A DNA stretch of 64,000 nucleotides. Origin: Pontibacillus salicampi (GTDB taxonomy: Bacteria > Bacillota > Bacilli > Bacillales > BH030062). The position numbers were made by a program, and so were the translations under genes. How positions within the stretch are numbered: position 1 is the first letter of the stretch; every line of letters begins with the position of its first letter. Under the pieces are notes generated by a model. It searched no databases. It had not been told where the DNA came from and was given only the letters and a program-made list of their open reading frames with translations. Shown here one piece after another: positions 34,281-42,470 of the stretch. Location: positions 81,587 to 145,586 of the forward strand of contig NZ_JBHLTP010000008.1 of assembly GCF_042434395.1 (NCBI RefSeq), read 5' to 3'.

Positions 34281-34320
34281 AAGTAAGAGGGTACCCTATC
34301 ATAGGATACCCTCTTTTACT
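34281..34320. terminator. Bidirectional terminator between the TrpD-like gene and the siderophore-binding protein gene
   Basis: AGTAAGAGGGTACCCTAT and ATAGGATACCCTCTTTTACT form a long stem with one C/A mismatch. It is symmetric and serves convergent genes. Confidence 0.85.
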
Positions 34321-34322
34321 GC

Positions 34323-35330
34323 CTATTCTTCTTCTTCTAGAATGATACGCTCTAAGTCATCTATCATTTGGTTAGCTGCTAGAACTCCACCAGCTGTATT
34401 CCAAACAGCGTCACTTACTTCATGAACATTGCCTTCTTTTACAACGTCAAGGTTTTGGAAAAGAGGATCGTTAATCCATTCTTCTTTCAGCTCTGTTGCA
34501 GCGCCATCGCCTGTTTCGTAAGTGAAATGGAACAGAATATCTCCTTCCATATCAGGAATTCTTTCTTTTGTAGCTTTTTCCATGAACGCATTTTTATCTT
34601 GTGGTTCAGGTCGTTCAAAGCCGATTTGCTCCAGAATTACACCAGAGAAGGAATCTTTCTGATAGATACGTGCGTGATCTGCAAGGAAACGTACAACGGA
34701 AACTTCCTGGTTTAACTTGTCCCCAGCTTGATCTGCGAAGTTCTCGATACGTTTATCATAATCGTCCATTACCTTCTGGCCCTCGTCTTCTTTGTTTAAC
34801 GCTTTAGCATAAAGCTTGAAATTATCTTTCCACTGTCCTTTAAGTGTCTCAGAGTATATTGTTGGAGCAATTTCATTTAACTGATCGTAGATTTTCTCCT
34901 GACGAAGCTTGTTACCAATAATCAAGTCTGGCTGAAGGGAAACGATTTTCTCGATATTCACTTCACTCTCTGTACCGACTACTTCTACACCTTCCATTTG
35001 GTCGGAAATATGCTTATACCACGGGTCCCCTAACCATGACTGAACAGCGCCAACTGGTTTTACCCCTAATGCTAGTAAGGCTTCGGTTCCTTCATTGGTT
35101 AGTATAACAACCTTTTCCGGTTTTTCTTCAACAGTAGTTTCTCCCATAGCATGTTCCACTGTATAAGGCTCAAAATCGCTAGAAGATTGGGCTTCTTCAC
35201 CTGATTCATTACTAGAATCATCAGAAGAGCTTCCCTCCTCTGAACTATTGGATCCGCATGCAGCTAGAACTGTTAATGCCAGAAGCAATAATAAGCTAAG
35301 TATATTTTTCTTGGAAACAAAATGTGTCAT
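34323..35330 (-). CDS. yfiY: Iron-siderophore ABC transporter substrate-binding lipoprotein (FecB/YfiY type)
   Basis: 335 residues. The signal peptide ends in the lipobox LAAC with Cys25, and a Ser/Glu-rich linker (about 27-50) reaches the binding domain. The periplasmic-binding type III fold starts at VEHAMGETTVEEKPEKVVIL; LQPDLIIGNK is the conserved step after the first lobe. Proteins of this group bind hydroxamate/citrate siderophores such as schizokinen. A Fur box lies directly upstream (35352-35372). The matching permeases and ATPase are divergent, starting at 35843. The exact siderophore cannot be read from the sequence, so the symbol is tentative. Confidence 0.88.
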   Translation of the reverse strand: MTHFVSKKNILSLLLLLALTVLAACGSNSSEEGSSSDDSSNESGEEAQSSSDFEPYTVEHAMGETTVEEKPEKVVILTNEGTEALLALGVKPVGAVQSWLGDPWYKHISDQMEGVEVVGTESEVNIEKIVSLQPDLIIGNKLRQEKIYDQLNEIAPTIYSETLKGQWKDNFKLYAKALNKEDEGQKVMDDYDKRIENFADQAGDKLNQEVSVVRFLADHARIYQKDSFSGVILEQIGFERPEPQDKNAFMEKATKERIPDMEGDILFHFTYETGDGAATELKEEWINDPLFQNLDVVKEGNVHEVSDAVWNTAGGVLAANQMIDDLERIILEEEE

Positions 35331-35351
35331 GATCTTCCCCCTATGTCTAAT

Positions 35352-35372
35352 TGATTATAATTCTCATTATCA
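35352..35372 (-). promoter_or_regulatory. Fur box upstream of the siderophore-binding protein gene
   Basis: TGATTATAATTCTCATTATC (35352-35371) plus the next A is close to the TGATAATNATTATCA core of the Bacillus Fur consensus. It implies repression by iron. Confidence 0.82.
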
Positions 35373-35477
35373 AATACATATATCACATTACCCTTATTTA
35401 AAGTCCTAGTCAAGAGTAATTGAGAACATTTTTCAAAATACTTCCCTGGTGTTAAAGTTAGTTTGATCAATATAAGA

Positions 35478-35590
35478 GGGGAGATAGTGGGAGACATGGT
35501 TTCGAGTTAATTAAGAATTAAGAGCAATTGATTGATCTGGAGTCCCTCCTCCCTCCGCTTTTCGGTGTCTCGGGGGGCGTTCCCCGTTAC
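35478..35590 (+). repeat. Degraded interspersed repeat copy (plus orientation)
   Basis: It starts GGGGAGATAGTGG and continues through TTCGAGTTAATT, TTGATTGATCTGGAGTC and CTCCGCTTTTC to GGGG...CCCC. The same blocks in the same order occur on the minus strand at 44545-44398. It lies between the two Fur boxes in a 510-base region without a gene. Confidence 0.65.
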
Positions 35591-35742
35591 TAAAGGATGT
35601 AGTGTAGTGATTCTAAGTGAAATTCCAGTAGGACTTCTTTTTGGGTTGTGGGAAAGGGGGAGTGGGCAATACTCAAGTCTTCCACATAAGGGAGCTATAC
35701 AGAAAAATTAACGATAAGCATGTACAAAGCCTCAAAAATAAG

Positions 35743-35792
35743 TGAAAATGATTCTCATATTCGTTGACACTAAAGTCACAAAGTTCTAGACT
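35743..35792 (+). promoter_or_regulatory. Fur box and promoter of the siderophore permease operon
   Basis: TGAAAATGATTCTCATATTC (35743-35762) resembles the 19-base Fur consensus. It abuts TTGACA (35764-35769) with TAGACT (35787-35792) 17 bases on. Fur binding here would cover the -35 box. Confidence 0.78.
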
Positions 35793-35842
35793 TAACAGTA
35801 GCAACATATTAATAAGGATGTATTTTTTAAGGAGAAACCAAG

Positions 35843-36850
35843 ATGATTTTCCAGTCCACCTTTTCAAAAGGAGTAGGGCTATTAATAGCTTTTATTCTTT
35901 TAGGTGTCAGCATGGGGTTAAGTATAGTGCTCGGCTATACAGATACATCCATTGCAGATGCAGTTACAGCATTTACTTCAGATAATACACAAAATAATAC
36001 TTATATAGTTATTAAAGATCACCGGCTGCCGCGGGCACTTATTGCATCAAGCGTTGGTGCTTCACTTGGTATAGCGGGTTTATTTATGCAAGCGTTAACG
36101 AGAAATCCACTAGCTTCACCTGGAATCTTCGGTGTAAATGCGGGGGCGTCCTTCTTTGTAGTAATAGTTGTCTCCTCATTTCAGACTATATCTATCAGTT
36201 CTTTGTCATGGGTTTCCTTTTTGGGTGCTGGTTTTGCAGCAGGCTTAGTCTATTTTGTCGGTGTCCTTGGAAGAGAAGGGCTTACGCCGGTGCGCTTAAC
36301 ACTTGCCGGTGCAGCCATTGCAGGTCTCTTTTCATCTATGACACAAGGCGTGCTCGTTCTAAATGAGAAAGCTTTGGACGAAGTACTGTTCTGGTTAGCG
36401 GGCTCTGTTCAAGGTCGCAGTATGGAGAACTTATTTGATATCTTCCCTTATTTATTGGTTGCCTGGATTCTTTCTTTATTTTTGAGCAGGCATATCAATG
36501 TGTTAACAATGGGAGAGGATGTTGCAACGGGGCTTGGTCAAAGAACAGGGTGGATAAAAGCTTTAGCAGGATTAATTATTGTACTGTTGGCTGGTGGGTC
36601 AGTCGCAATAGCAGGTCCAATTGGGTTTGTCGGTATTGTCGTACCGCATTTTGCTAGGAATTTAGTTGGATATGATCAGCGGTGGCTGGTGCCTTACACA
36701 GCAGCTCTAGGAGCAATTCTTCTCCTGGTAGCCGATATAAGTGCAAGATTTGTTATTATGCCAGAGGAAGTGCCGGTCGGAATTATGACGGCGGTTATCG
36801 GTACTCCATTGTTTATTCATATCGCTCGAAAGGGGCTGAAGACAGCATGA
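35843..36850 (+). CDS. yfiZ: FecCD family siderophore permease (first subunit)
   Basis: 335 residues and about nine or ten membrane helices. It is a BtuC/FecCD-type permease. LPRALIASSVGASLGIAGLF near 51-70 and NPLASPGIFGVNAGA near 78-92 are the standard N-terminal marks, and GPIGFVGIVVPHFAR near 256-270 is the cytosolic loop that contacts the ATPase. AAGGAGAAACC precedes the ATG. The last four bases overlap the second permease. The named B. subtilis counterpart (YfiZ) is inferred from the gene set, not proven. Confidence 0.9.
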   Translation: MIFQSTFSKGVGLLIAFILLGVSMGLSIVLGYTDTSIADAVTAFTSDNTQNNTYIVIKDHRLPRALIASSVGASLGIAGLFMQALTRNPLASPGIFGVNAGASFFVVIVVSSFQTISISSLSWVSFLGAGFAAGLVYFVGVLGREGLTPVRLTLAGAAIAGLFSSMTQGVLVLNEKALDEVLFWLAGSVQGRSMENLFDIFPYLLVAWILSLFLSRHINVLTMGEDVATGLGQRTGWIKALAGLIIVLLAGGSVAIAGPIGFVGIVVPHFARNLVGYDQRWLVPYTAALGAILLLVADISARFVIMPEEVPVGIMTAVIGTPLFIHIARKGLKTA

Positions 36851-37893
36851 GTAAATATATCCCTTTTCGAACGAGGCGAGATACCTTTTCTTTTTTCTTA
36901 GATAAAAAATCGTTACTATATACTACTGTCTTTACAGGAATAACTTTCTGTCTTATTCTCCTTTCGCTCTCGCTTGGGGAGGTTTTCATTTCTCCATTAG
37001 AAGTTGTTTCCTCCTTTTTCGGGAAAGGGGAGGGTGGCAATGCGTATATTGTGGAAATTTTACGTTTGCCACGTATTCTCGTTTCCTTATTTGTTGGGGT
37101 GGGGCTAGCTGTTAGTGGTGCTATTCTACAAGGGATGATACGAAATCCGTTAGCATCACCAGATATTTTAGGTATTACCAGCGGTGGGTCCCTGGCAGTG
37201 GTTCTCTTCCTGACTATCTTTAGCGATTCAAATGATGCACTTACGGTCAGTATTCAGTGGCAGCCCTTAGCTGCATTTGTTGGTGCCGTCGCTGTAGGAT
37301 TTATTGTCTATTTATTTTCGTTAAAGGGAGGCACCTCTCCCATCAGGATTGTATTGATCGGTATCGGGCTGGCCACTTTACTGGATGCTCTTACTCGATT
37401 ATTCATGATACTGGGTCCCATTTATCGGGCAGCAGATGCAAATCTGTGGCTAACAGGCAGTGTGTATGCAACAAATTGGCAAGAAGTAAAAATTATTGTA
37501 CCAATTATTACGATACTAGTAGCTTTAAGTTTATTAATAGCAAGAAGAATTAATATACAGGAGTTAGGAGAAGAGCTAGCTTCCGGAGCAGGATCTTCGG
37601 TGCAGCGGGATCGGGTGTTATTTATTATCGTCAGCACAGCATTGGCTGGTGCTTCTGTTTCTGTTGCTGGTGGAGTGGGCTTTGTCGGTCTCATGGCTCC
37701 TCATATTGCTAGAAGGCTTGTAGGTTCATCTTACGGGGCATTAATTCCGTTATCGGCTTTGATAGGTGGAATTATTGTTATTGGTGCTGATTTAATGGGA
37801 AGAACATTATTTCTTCCTTTAGAAGTACCAGCAGGTGTGTTCACCGCCACCATAGGTGCACCTTACTTTATCTATTTACTCTTCAAAAAATAA
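36847..37893 (+). CDS. yfhA: FecCD family siderophore permease (second subunit)
   Basis: 348 residues from the ATG at 36847; the frame is open well upstream, but that part is inside the first permease. The same family marks appear: LRLPRILVSLFVGVGLAVSG, NPLASPDILGITSGGSLAV and GGVGFVGLMAPHIARRLVG. It should pair with the first subunit as a heterodimeric channel. It overlaps the preceding gene by the sequence ATGA, which implies translational coupling, and the ATPase gene follows 21 bases later. Confidence 0.9.
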   Translation: MSKYIPFRTRRDTFSFFLDKKSLLYTTVFTGITFCLILLSLSLGEVFISPLEVVSSFFGKGEGGNAYIVEILRLPRILVSLFVGVGLAVSGAILQGMIRNPLASPDILGITSGGSLAVVLFLTIFSDSNDALTVSIQWQPLAAFVGAVAVGFIVYLFSLKGGTSPIRIVLIGIGLATLLDALTRLFMILGPIYRAADANLWLTGSVYATNWQEVKIIVPIITILVALSLLIARRINIQELGEELASGAGSSVQRDRVLFIIVSTALAGASVSVAGGVGFVGLMAPHIARRLVGSSYGALIPLSALIGGIIVIGADLMGRTLFLPLEVPAGVFTATIGAPYFIYLLFKK

Positions 37894-37914
37894 GTGCTCC
37901 TAAGGAGAGATATT

Positions 37915-38721
37915 ATGTCATCATTACAAACCAAAGAACTGACCGTTGCTTATGGTGAAAATACCATTATAGATTCCTTAGATTTATCTATCCCAGAAGG
38001 AGAAGTTACCGTGCTGGTAGGTGGTAATGGATGCGGGAAGTCTACCCTGCTGCGTTCTATGGCTCGTTTATTGAAGCCACAGGAGGGATCGATTATCCTT
38101 GATGGGGAATCCATTGCAAAGCTGTCTACTAAGCAGGTTGCTCAGAATATGGCTATCTTACCTCAAAGCCCTGTAACACCAGAAGGCTTAACGGTGCTGC
38201 AGCTTGTGAAACAAGGCAGGTACCCATATCAAAGCTGGTTTAAGCAATGGTCAAAAGCGGATGAAGAAGCGGTGGAAAGTGCACTAGAAGCAACTAACAT
38301 GCAGGAGTTTAGAGAAAGATCTGTCGATTCCCTTTCCGGAGGTCAGCGCCAACGAGCTTGGATTGCAATGACACTTGCACAGGATACAGATACCATTCTT
38401 TTGGATGAACCCACTACTTACCTGGATATGACCTATCAAATTGAAATATTAGATTTATTGTTTGAACTGAACGAAACGCAAGGAAGAACCATTATTATGG
38501 TGCTGCATGATTTAAACTTGGCATCCCGGTATGCTCACCATATCGTAGCGTTGAAGGATCAAGCTATCTATGCTCAAGGTCGTCCGGAGCACGTAGTAAC
38601 GTGTCAATTCGTTCGTGATGTGTTTCATATGAACTGTAATGTAACGAGTGACCCAATTTTCGGTACTCCGATGTGTATCCCTCACGGAAGAGGACGCTGC
38701 ATCCTACAACAAACAAGCTGA
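37915..38721 (+). CDS. Iron-siderophore ABC transporter ATP-binding protein
   Basis: 268 residues from the ATG at 37915 after TAAGGAGAG. Walker A GGNGCGKST is at 37-45, the signature LSGGQRQRAWIAM near 140-152, Walker B TILLDEPTT near 160-168 and the switch histidine in MVLHDLN. It belongs to the FecE/FhuC group. In B. subtilis the YfiYZ-YfhA transporter borrows the separate ATPase YusV; here the ATPase gene is in the operon, so the system is self-contained. The C-terminal CIPHGRGRCILQQ is like that of YusV. Confidence 0.92.
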   Translation: MSSLQTKELTVAYGENTIIDSLDLSIPEGEVTVLVGGNGCGKSTLLRSMARLLKPQEGSIILDGESIAKLSTKQVAQNMAILPQSPVTPEGLTVLQLVKQGRYPYQSWFKQWSKADEEAVESALEATNMQEFRERSVDSLSGGQRQRAWIAMTLAQDTDTILLDEPTTYLDMTYQIEILDLLFELNETQGRTIIMVLHDLNLASRYAHHIVALKDQAIYAQGRPEHVVTCQFVRDVFHMNCNVTSDPIFGTPMCIPHGRGRCILQQTS

Positions 38722-38765
38722 CACATGCCATGTAGTATTATGTAGTCAGGCATAGAATAACTACT

Positions 38766-38794
38766 ACCCCCTTCTATATGGAACGGGGGTTTTA
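38766..38794 (+). terminator. Terminator of the siderophore permease operon
   Basis: ACCCCC (38766-38771) pairs with GGGGGT (38785-38790), followed by TTTTATT. The loop of 13 bases is fairly large. Confidence 0.72.
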
Positions 38795-38813
38795 TTGCCT
38801 TATAGGAAATTCA

Positions 38814-39080
38814 TTATAGTTTATATCTCGTTTTCACGGATTGGGTTATTGGTTCCGTTTGTTTGTATAGGGGGATAACCTTTCTATTCCTTCTCTCAAG
38901 CTCTTCTAACACAAAGAGGGTAACAAGATCACTTAATTCTTCCTTATTACAGTCTGCAAGGACATGTAATAAATCCTCTTTGTCTAACTGTTCGACGACG
39001 GACTTCGTAAAAATTGATAGATGATCTTTCTCCTCAAAATGCTTATCATAAAGCTCTAATAAGTTGTCTACAAATTTCAT
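38814..39080 (-). CDS. Small cytosolic protein of unknown function
   Basis: 88 residues from an ATG at 39080; the frame extends to 39134 without a ribosome binding site. It is helical and acidic (MKFVDNLLELYDKHFEEKDH, then KSVVEQLDKEDLLHVLADCN). The MKFVD start and helical pattern remind me of the short Bacillus DUF6154 proteins, but this is from memory and not firm. No membrane segment or signal peptide. It is divergent from the next small gene, with about 120 bases between the starts. Confidence 0.6.
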   Translation of the reverse strand: MKFVDNLLELYDKHFEEKDHLSIFTKSVVEQLDKEDLLHVLADCNKEELSDLVTLFVLEELERRNRKVIPLYKQTEPITQSVKTRYKL

Positions 39081-39201
39081 TCCACTCGTCCCTTCTTTGA
39101 CAGTAACTCTCTCTTTGTACCTTACCTTATGCAAGTTTTTTTGAAATGTTGTTCATAATTATTAAAAAGACTGCAAAAAGTAAAGGAAGGAGGCTGGTAG
39201 G

Positions 39202-39558
39202 ATGGATGATAAGAAGACGTTTTATATTAATTTAGGCAGCAGAGAAATTTCTCAAATAAAAGAGGGGAACAACGATGCATTCACCATAGTAGCTACGGAA
39301 GAAGAAATGCTGCGGCTGCGGGAAATTTTAAACGAGGTTTTTGATTCAGATGAGCGTTCGTTCTGGAGAGCTCACGTTCCTTTTCGTCATTACTCACATG
39401 ATGAGGATAACGATGAATATGATGGTTATATGCGAAAGGCATACCAAATGCTATATCAATTAGGAGATAAGCAGACGAAAGCATTTATAGAGGAAATTGG
39501 GATGAAGGACGATTTGCAAAATGGTACGGTATATGGTGAAGAAAACCCTCTAGAATAA
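39202..39558 (+). CDS. Conserved-looking cytosolic protein of unknown function
   Basis: 118 residues; AAGGAGG precedes the ATG, so translation is likely. The sequence is acidic. A beta start (KTFYINLGSREISQI) and VATEEEMLRLREILNEVFDS are followed by an unusual central stretch FWRAHVPFRHYSHDEDNDEY rich in His, Asp and Arg, and by helices to the end. I do not recognise the family. No signal or membrane segment. The last codons and the stop lie in the terminator hairpin. Confidence 0.65.
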   Translation: MDDKKTFYINLGSREISQIKEGNNDAFTIVATEEEMLRLREILNEVFDSDERSFWRAHVPFRHYSHDEDNDEYDGYMRKAYQMLYQLGDKQTKAFIEEIGMKDDLQNGTVYGEENPLE

Positions 39559-39570
39559 CCTAGAGGGTTT
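39543..39570. terminator. Terminator overlapping the stop codon
   Basis: AAACCCTCTAG (39543-39553) pairs with CTAGAGGGTTT (39560-39570). The stop codon TAA is in the loop. It serves this gene and the convergent lipoprotein gene. Confidence 0.85.
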
Positions 39571-39579
39571 CATTGTCTC

Positions 39580-40371
39580 TTAGTTACTGTTTGAGGATTG
39601 AGGCATGGACATTTCCTTTGCATTATTCTTAATATCTTCCGGTACGGTAATCTCACCGACTTCGTTATATTTACTGTAGGTAGCTTGTACTTCCTGTTTC
39701 ATATCTGCTGTCGTTCCGTTCTGCTCCATACTTAAATCCATTGTCAAATCTAGCTGCTTTGGATAATAAGTGTCTTTTTGTATAGTAAAGGTGTACTCTA
39801 GGTTGTTGATAGTAAGACCTTTCAACATATCCTCGGACATGGTACCCTCCGGCATATTCTCTTCTAGTGTTTCTTTAATAAAGTCTTTCATCTTGTCACC
39901 AGAAGAAGAAATGCTTAACACATACGTATTCTCTTTCTCCTCCATGGAGAAGTCGTCCACATACTGTTCTAGCTGCTCTAATTGCTTTGTAGGCTTCTGT
40001 TGAGACTGTGTTAGCTGATTCAATTGTTCCATCATGTCGGCTGGAGCTTTAACCCATTGATCTTGCCCTGGCTGCTGCAGGTACATTGCTTCTTCAGTAT
40101 AGTACATTTCCATTTCCTGATTCATCATGTTCATTTTTTGATGGAAAGCAAGAGGGTCCGTATTTACTTTACCAGTAGCTGTTTGAGATACGGAATTATT
40201 TTCTCCCATACTTATGTCTTGTTCCATTTCCATTTGAAAGCTGGTCAATTCCTCACTAGCCTTTAATGTTTCGTCATATACCCCTTGAACCGTAGCTTTT
40301 TCTTCAGCTGAACAGGCTGCTAATATGATAACAGCACTTATTGCTAACATACTTCCCCATATTTTTTTCAC
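39580..40371 (-). CDS. DUF6612-like lipoprotein
   Basis: 263 residues. The signal peptide ends in the lipobox LAAC (Cys20). The mature part resembles LolA/LppX-like lipoproteins of Bacillaceae, usually labelled DUF6612: SFQMEMEQDISMGENNSVSQ, the strand LAFHQKMNMMNQEMEMYYTEEAMYLQ and a repeat-like C-terminal half (YYPKQLDLTMDLSMEQNG...). It is rich in Met and Gln. The fold would be an open beta-barrel that may hold a lipid or other hydrophobic ligand at the membrane surface. Function unknown. AAAGGAGG precedes the start on the minus strand. Transcribed alone. Confidence 0.78.
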   Translation of the reverse strand: MKKIWGSMLAISAVIILAACSAEEKATVQGVYDETLKASEELTSFQMEMEQDISMGENNSVSQTATGKVNTDPLAFHQKMNMMNQEMEMYYTEEAMYLQQPGQDQWVKAPADMMEQLNQLTQSQQKPTKQLEQLEQYVDDFSMEEKENTYVLSISSSGDKMKDFIKETLEENMPEGTMSEDMLKGLTINNLEYTFTIQKDTYYPKQLDLTMDLSMEQNGTTADMKQEVQATYSKYNEVGEITVPEDIKNNAKEMSMPQSSNSN

Positions 40372-40524
40372 AACATAGTCCTCCTTTTAGAGCTTGTATC
40401 TATTTATACGATTCATGTTGGCTGCCGTTTCATCCTTTTTTAATAAAACAATATGTTTTAATCAATTACAGAAAAGGAAAGAAAATAATAGAACAAGATG
40501 ACAAGATAGAGAGGAGATACTACC

Positions 40525-41124
40525 ATGAAACGTTCTATATTCGCAGGAATTGCTATTGTTATGATTACTATGATTATGTTTATTAGTATAACGTTGCCTC
40601 AGCCTCAGCAGTTGATGAGCCAAGAGGAAGAAGCGGCTACTAGTGAGCAACATGGAAAGCGTACAGAATCTTCTTTCCACAAAAAGGAAAAGAGCAAACA
40701 TTTTTTATCACTTTCTTCCAGTGTGCAAGCTGAGGGTAGTCAATTAAGTGAAAAGAAAATGGAGGAACTTATTCATACATTTTATGATAAGCTAATACAA
40801 GAAACCGATGAACGAAATTTTGCAGTAGACTATACGAGCAAGGACGCACTCATAGAGTCATTTACATCGATTAGCACTACAAAGCTTGCAAAGGAATATG
40901 TTGATTTTTATTATAAAGAATATAATAATGAACTATATCTCGTTCCTACAGAAACACCAGCTTGGTTTGTAAAAGGAAATGATTATCAGGTGAAGCAGTC
41001 TAGTGAAAATCAGGTAAAGCTTACTCAACGTAACCAATCTGATCTTTATGGTAACTACACAATCACCTTTACCTTTGCTCAACAAGATGGCAAGTGGAAG
41101 TTGGTGGGGATAGAGCACAAGTAA
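40525..41124 (+). CDS. Membrane-anchored extracytoplasmic protein of unknown function
   Basis: 199 residues. One N-terminal hydrophobic segment (about 6-26, IFAGIAIVMITMIMFISITL) without a lipobox suggests an uncleaved anchor or signal peptide. Then comes a low-complexity Glu/Ser/Lys linker (about 30-65). The C-terminal domain (about 70-199) has NTF2-like character: KMEELIHTFYDKLIQ, TTKLAKEYVDFYYKEY and the final strands YTITFTFAQQDGKWKLVGIE. GAGAGGAGA precedes the ATG. I cannot name it. It lies 27 bases before ytkD and may be cotranscribed. Confidence 0.7.
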   Translation: MKRSIFAGIAIVMITMIMFISITLPQPQQLMSQEEEAATSEQHGKRTESSFHKKEKSKHFLSLSSSVQAEGSQLSEKKMEELIHTFYDKLIQETDERNFAVDYTSKDALIESFTSISTTKLAKEYVDFYYKEYNNELYLVPTETPAWFVKGNDYQVKQSSENQVKLTQRNQSDLYGNYTITFTFAQQDGKWKLVGIEHK

Positions 41125-41151
41125 CGAAGGATCAAAGGTAGTTGATAAGTG

Positions 41152-41625
41152 ATGATTACGTTTTACGATTATTATAATAACGAAGTAAAGCTCTCTTTTA
41201 GCAGGCATCCATTCTCCACTGCTCCAAAGCATGTATGGATTATTAGTCGCTATCGAAATCAATGGCTCCTAACTCAGCATAAGGATAGGGGTGTCGAATT
41301 TCCTGGCGGTAAAGTTGAAGAGGGGGAAACCCCAGAACAAGCTGCAGTGCGAGAAGTTATGGAGGAAACCGGTGGTGTCGTGGAGGACTTGATTTACATT
41401 GGTCAATACACGGTTGATGGAAAAGGTGGAAGCATTATTAAGAATATTTATTTTGCCCATATTTCTGAGTTACAGGTTCGCTCCAATTATTTAGAAACAG
41501 ACGGACCGGTCTGTTTAAAAGAGCTCCCTTCTTCCATGGAAAAAGATGCTTCGTTTAGTTTTATGATGAAAGATGGCGTGCTACCCCATAGTATAGAGTA
41601 CTTAAAAAAAGCTCAACTGCTATAG
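41152..41625 (+). CDS. ytkD: Nudix nucleoside triphosphatase YtkD
   Basis: 157 residues from the ATG at 41152; the GTG just upstream is also possible. The Nudix box is complete from G53 through E59 to REVMEETG (67-74). In B. subtilis YtkD hydrolyses oxidised and normal (d)GTP and protects DNA from 8-oxo-dGTP. The flanking blocks KHVWIISRYRNQWLLTQHKD and the final YLKKAQLL fit that subfamily. It is followed by a strong terminator and is convergent with the ytl transporter. Confidence 0.9.
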   Translation: MITFYDYYNNEVKLSFSRHPFSTAPKHVWIISRYRNQWLLTQHKDRGVEFPGGKVEEGETPEQAAVREVMEETGGVVEDLIYIGQYTVDGKGGSIIKNIYFAHISELQVRSNYLETDGPVCLKELPSSMEKDASFSFMMKDGVLPHSIEYLKKAQLL

Positions 41626-41646
41626 CTACAGCAGTTGGGCTTTTTC
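41605..41646. terminator. Bidirectional terminator between ytkD and ytlD
   Basis: AAAAAGCTCAACTGC (41606-41620) pairs with GCAGTTGGGCTTTTT (41631-41645) with one T-G pair. Confidence 0.88.
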
Positions 41647-41651
41647 TTCGA

Positions 41652-42470
41652 TTAATCATCGGACTTTACGAGAATGTCTTCCGCCTTCTCGACTACTTTA
41701 TACATAACAGCTGCACATAATGCGATTAACATTAAGCTAGATAGGACGAGGGTGAAATCAAATACCTGAAAGCCATAAATAATTAGATAACCAAGCCCTT
41801 TTTGAGAGACAAGAAACTCTCCTACAATGACTCCAACCCATGAAAGTCCCACGTTCACTTTGAAGGTTGAAATGATAGTTGGAAAAGAAGCAGGAAGCAC
41901 AGCTTCTTTGAATGATTGCCAACGTGTCGCCCCGAAGCTTGCTAACACCTTCAAGTAATTCTCATCCACCCCTTGGAAGGAAGAGTACACGACAATCGTT
42001 GTAATTATCACACTAATGATGGCTCCCATTGCAATAATAGAAAAGTATCCAGGCCCTAACGCAACTATAATAATAGGCCCTAACGCTACTTTTGGCATAG
42101 CATTTAATATGACAAGGTATGGGTCAATAATGTTAGAAAAGCGTGGGGACCACCATAACAGCGCTGCTAGTAGGATTCCCAGCAAGGTGCCTAGTATAAA
42201 CCCGGCTACTGTTTCGAGAAGAGTTACTCGAAGGTGTAAGTAGATAGAGCCATCTATTACTTTTTGTTGAAGTAAGCTGAAGATACTTGAAGGCGAACTG
42301 AACAGTAGTGGATCAATCCATAGGAGGCGGCTTGCTACTTCCCATATACTAAAAAAACCAACTAAGATGAATAACTGCCACAATAAGATGATTCTCTTCT
42401 CTCTTTTTTTTCGTTGAAGGAATTGTTGAAACCTTTGCTCATCAGACTTAAGAGCTTGATTCAAGATCAT
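41652..42470 (-). CDS. ytlD: ABC transporter permease YtlD (NitT/TauT type)
   Basis: 272 residues and about six membrane helices. The cytosolic EAA loop is at QSFKEAVLPASFPTIISTFK (about 188-207), and LGTLLGILLAALLWWSP is typical of SsuC/TauC-like permeases. The start ATG at 42470 follows GGAAGGAG and lies 23 bases inside the end of the ATPase gene, so translation is coupled. Together with the ATPase and lipoprotein genes upstream it forms a complete importer. The substrate is unknown; relatives carry sulfonates, nitrate or thiamine precursors. Confidence 0.88.
   Translation of the reverse strand: MILNQALKSDEQRFQQFLQRKKREKRIILLWQLFILVGFFSIWEVASRLLWIDPLLFSSPSSIFSLLQQKVIDGSIYLHLRVTLLETVAGFILGTLLGILLAALLWWSPRFSNIIDPYLVILNAMPKVALGPIIIVALGPGYFSIIAMGAIISVIITTIVVYSSFQGVDENYLKVLASFGATRWQSFKEAVLPASFPTIISTFKVNVGLSWVGVIVGEFLVSQKGLGYLIIYGFQVFDFTLVLSSLMLIALCAAVMYKVVEKAEDILVKSDD

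Noticed and set aside
35541..35590. GC-rich CTCCG...GGGGG...CCCC stretch considered as a terminator
   Set aside because: No T run follows and the sequence aligns with the repeat at 44398-44545, so it was assigned to the repeat family.
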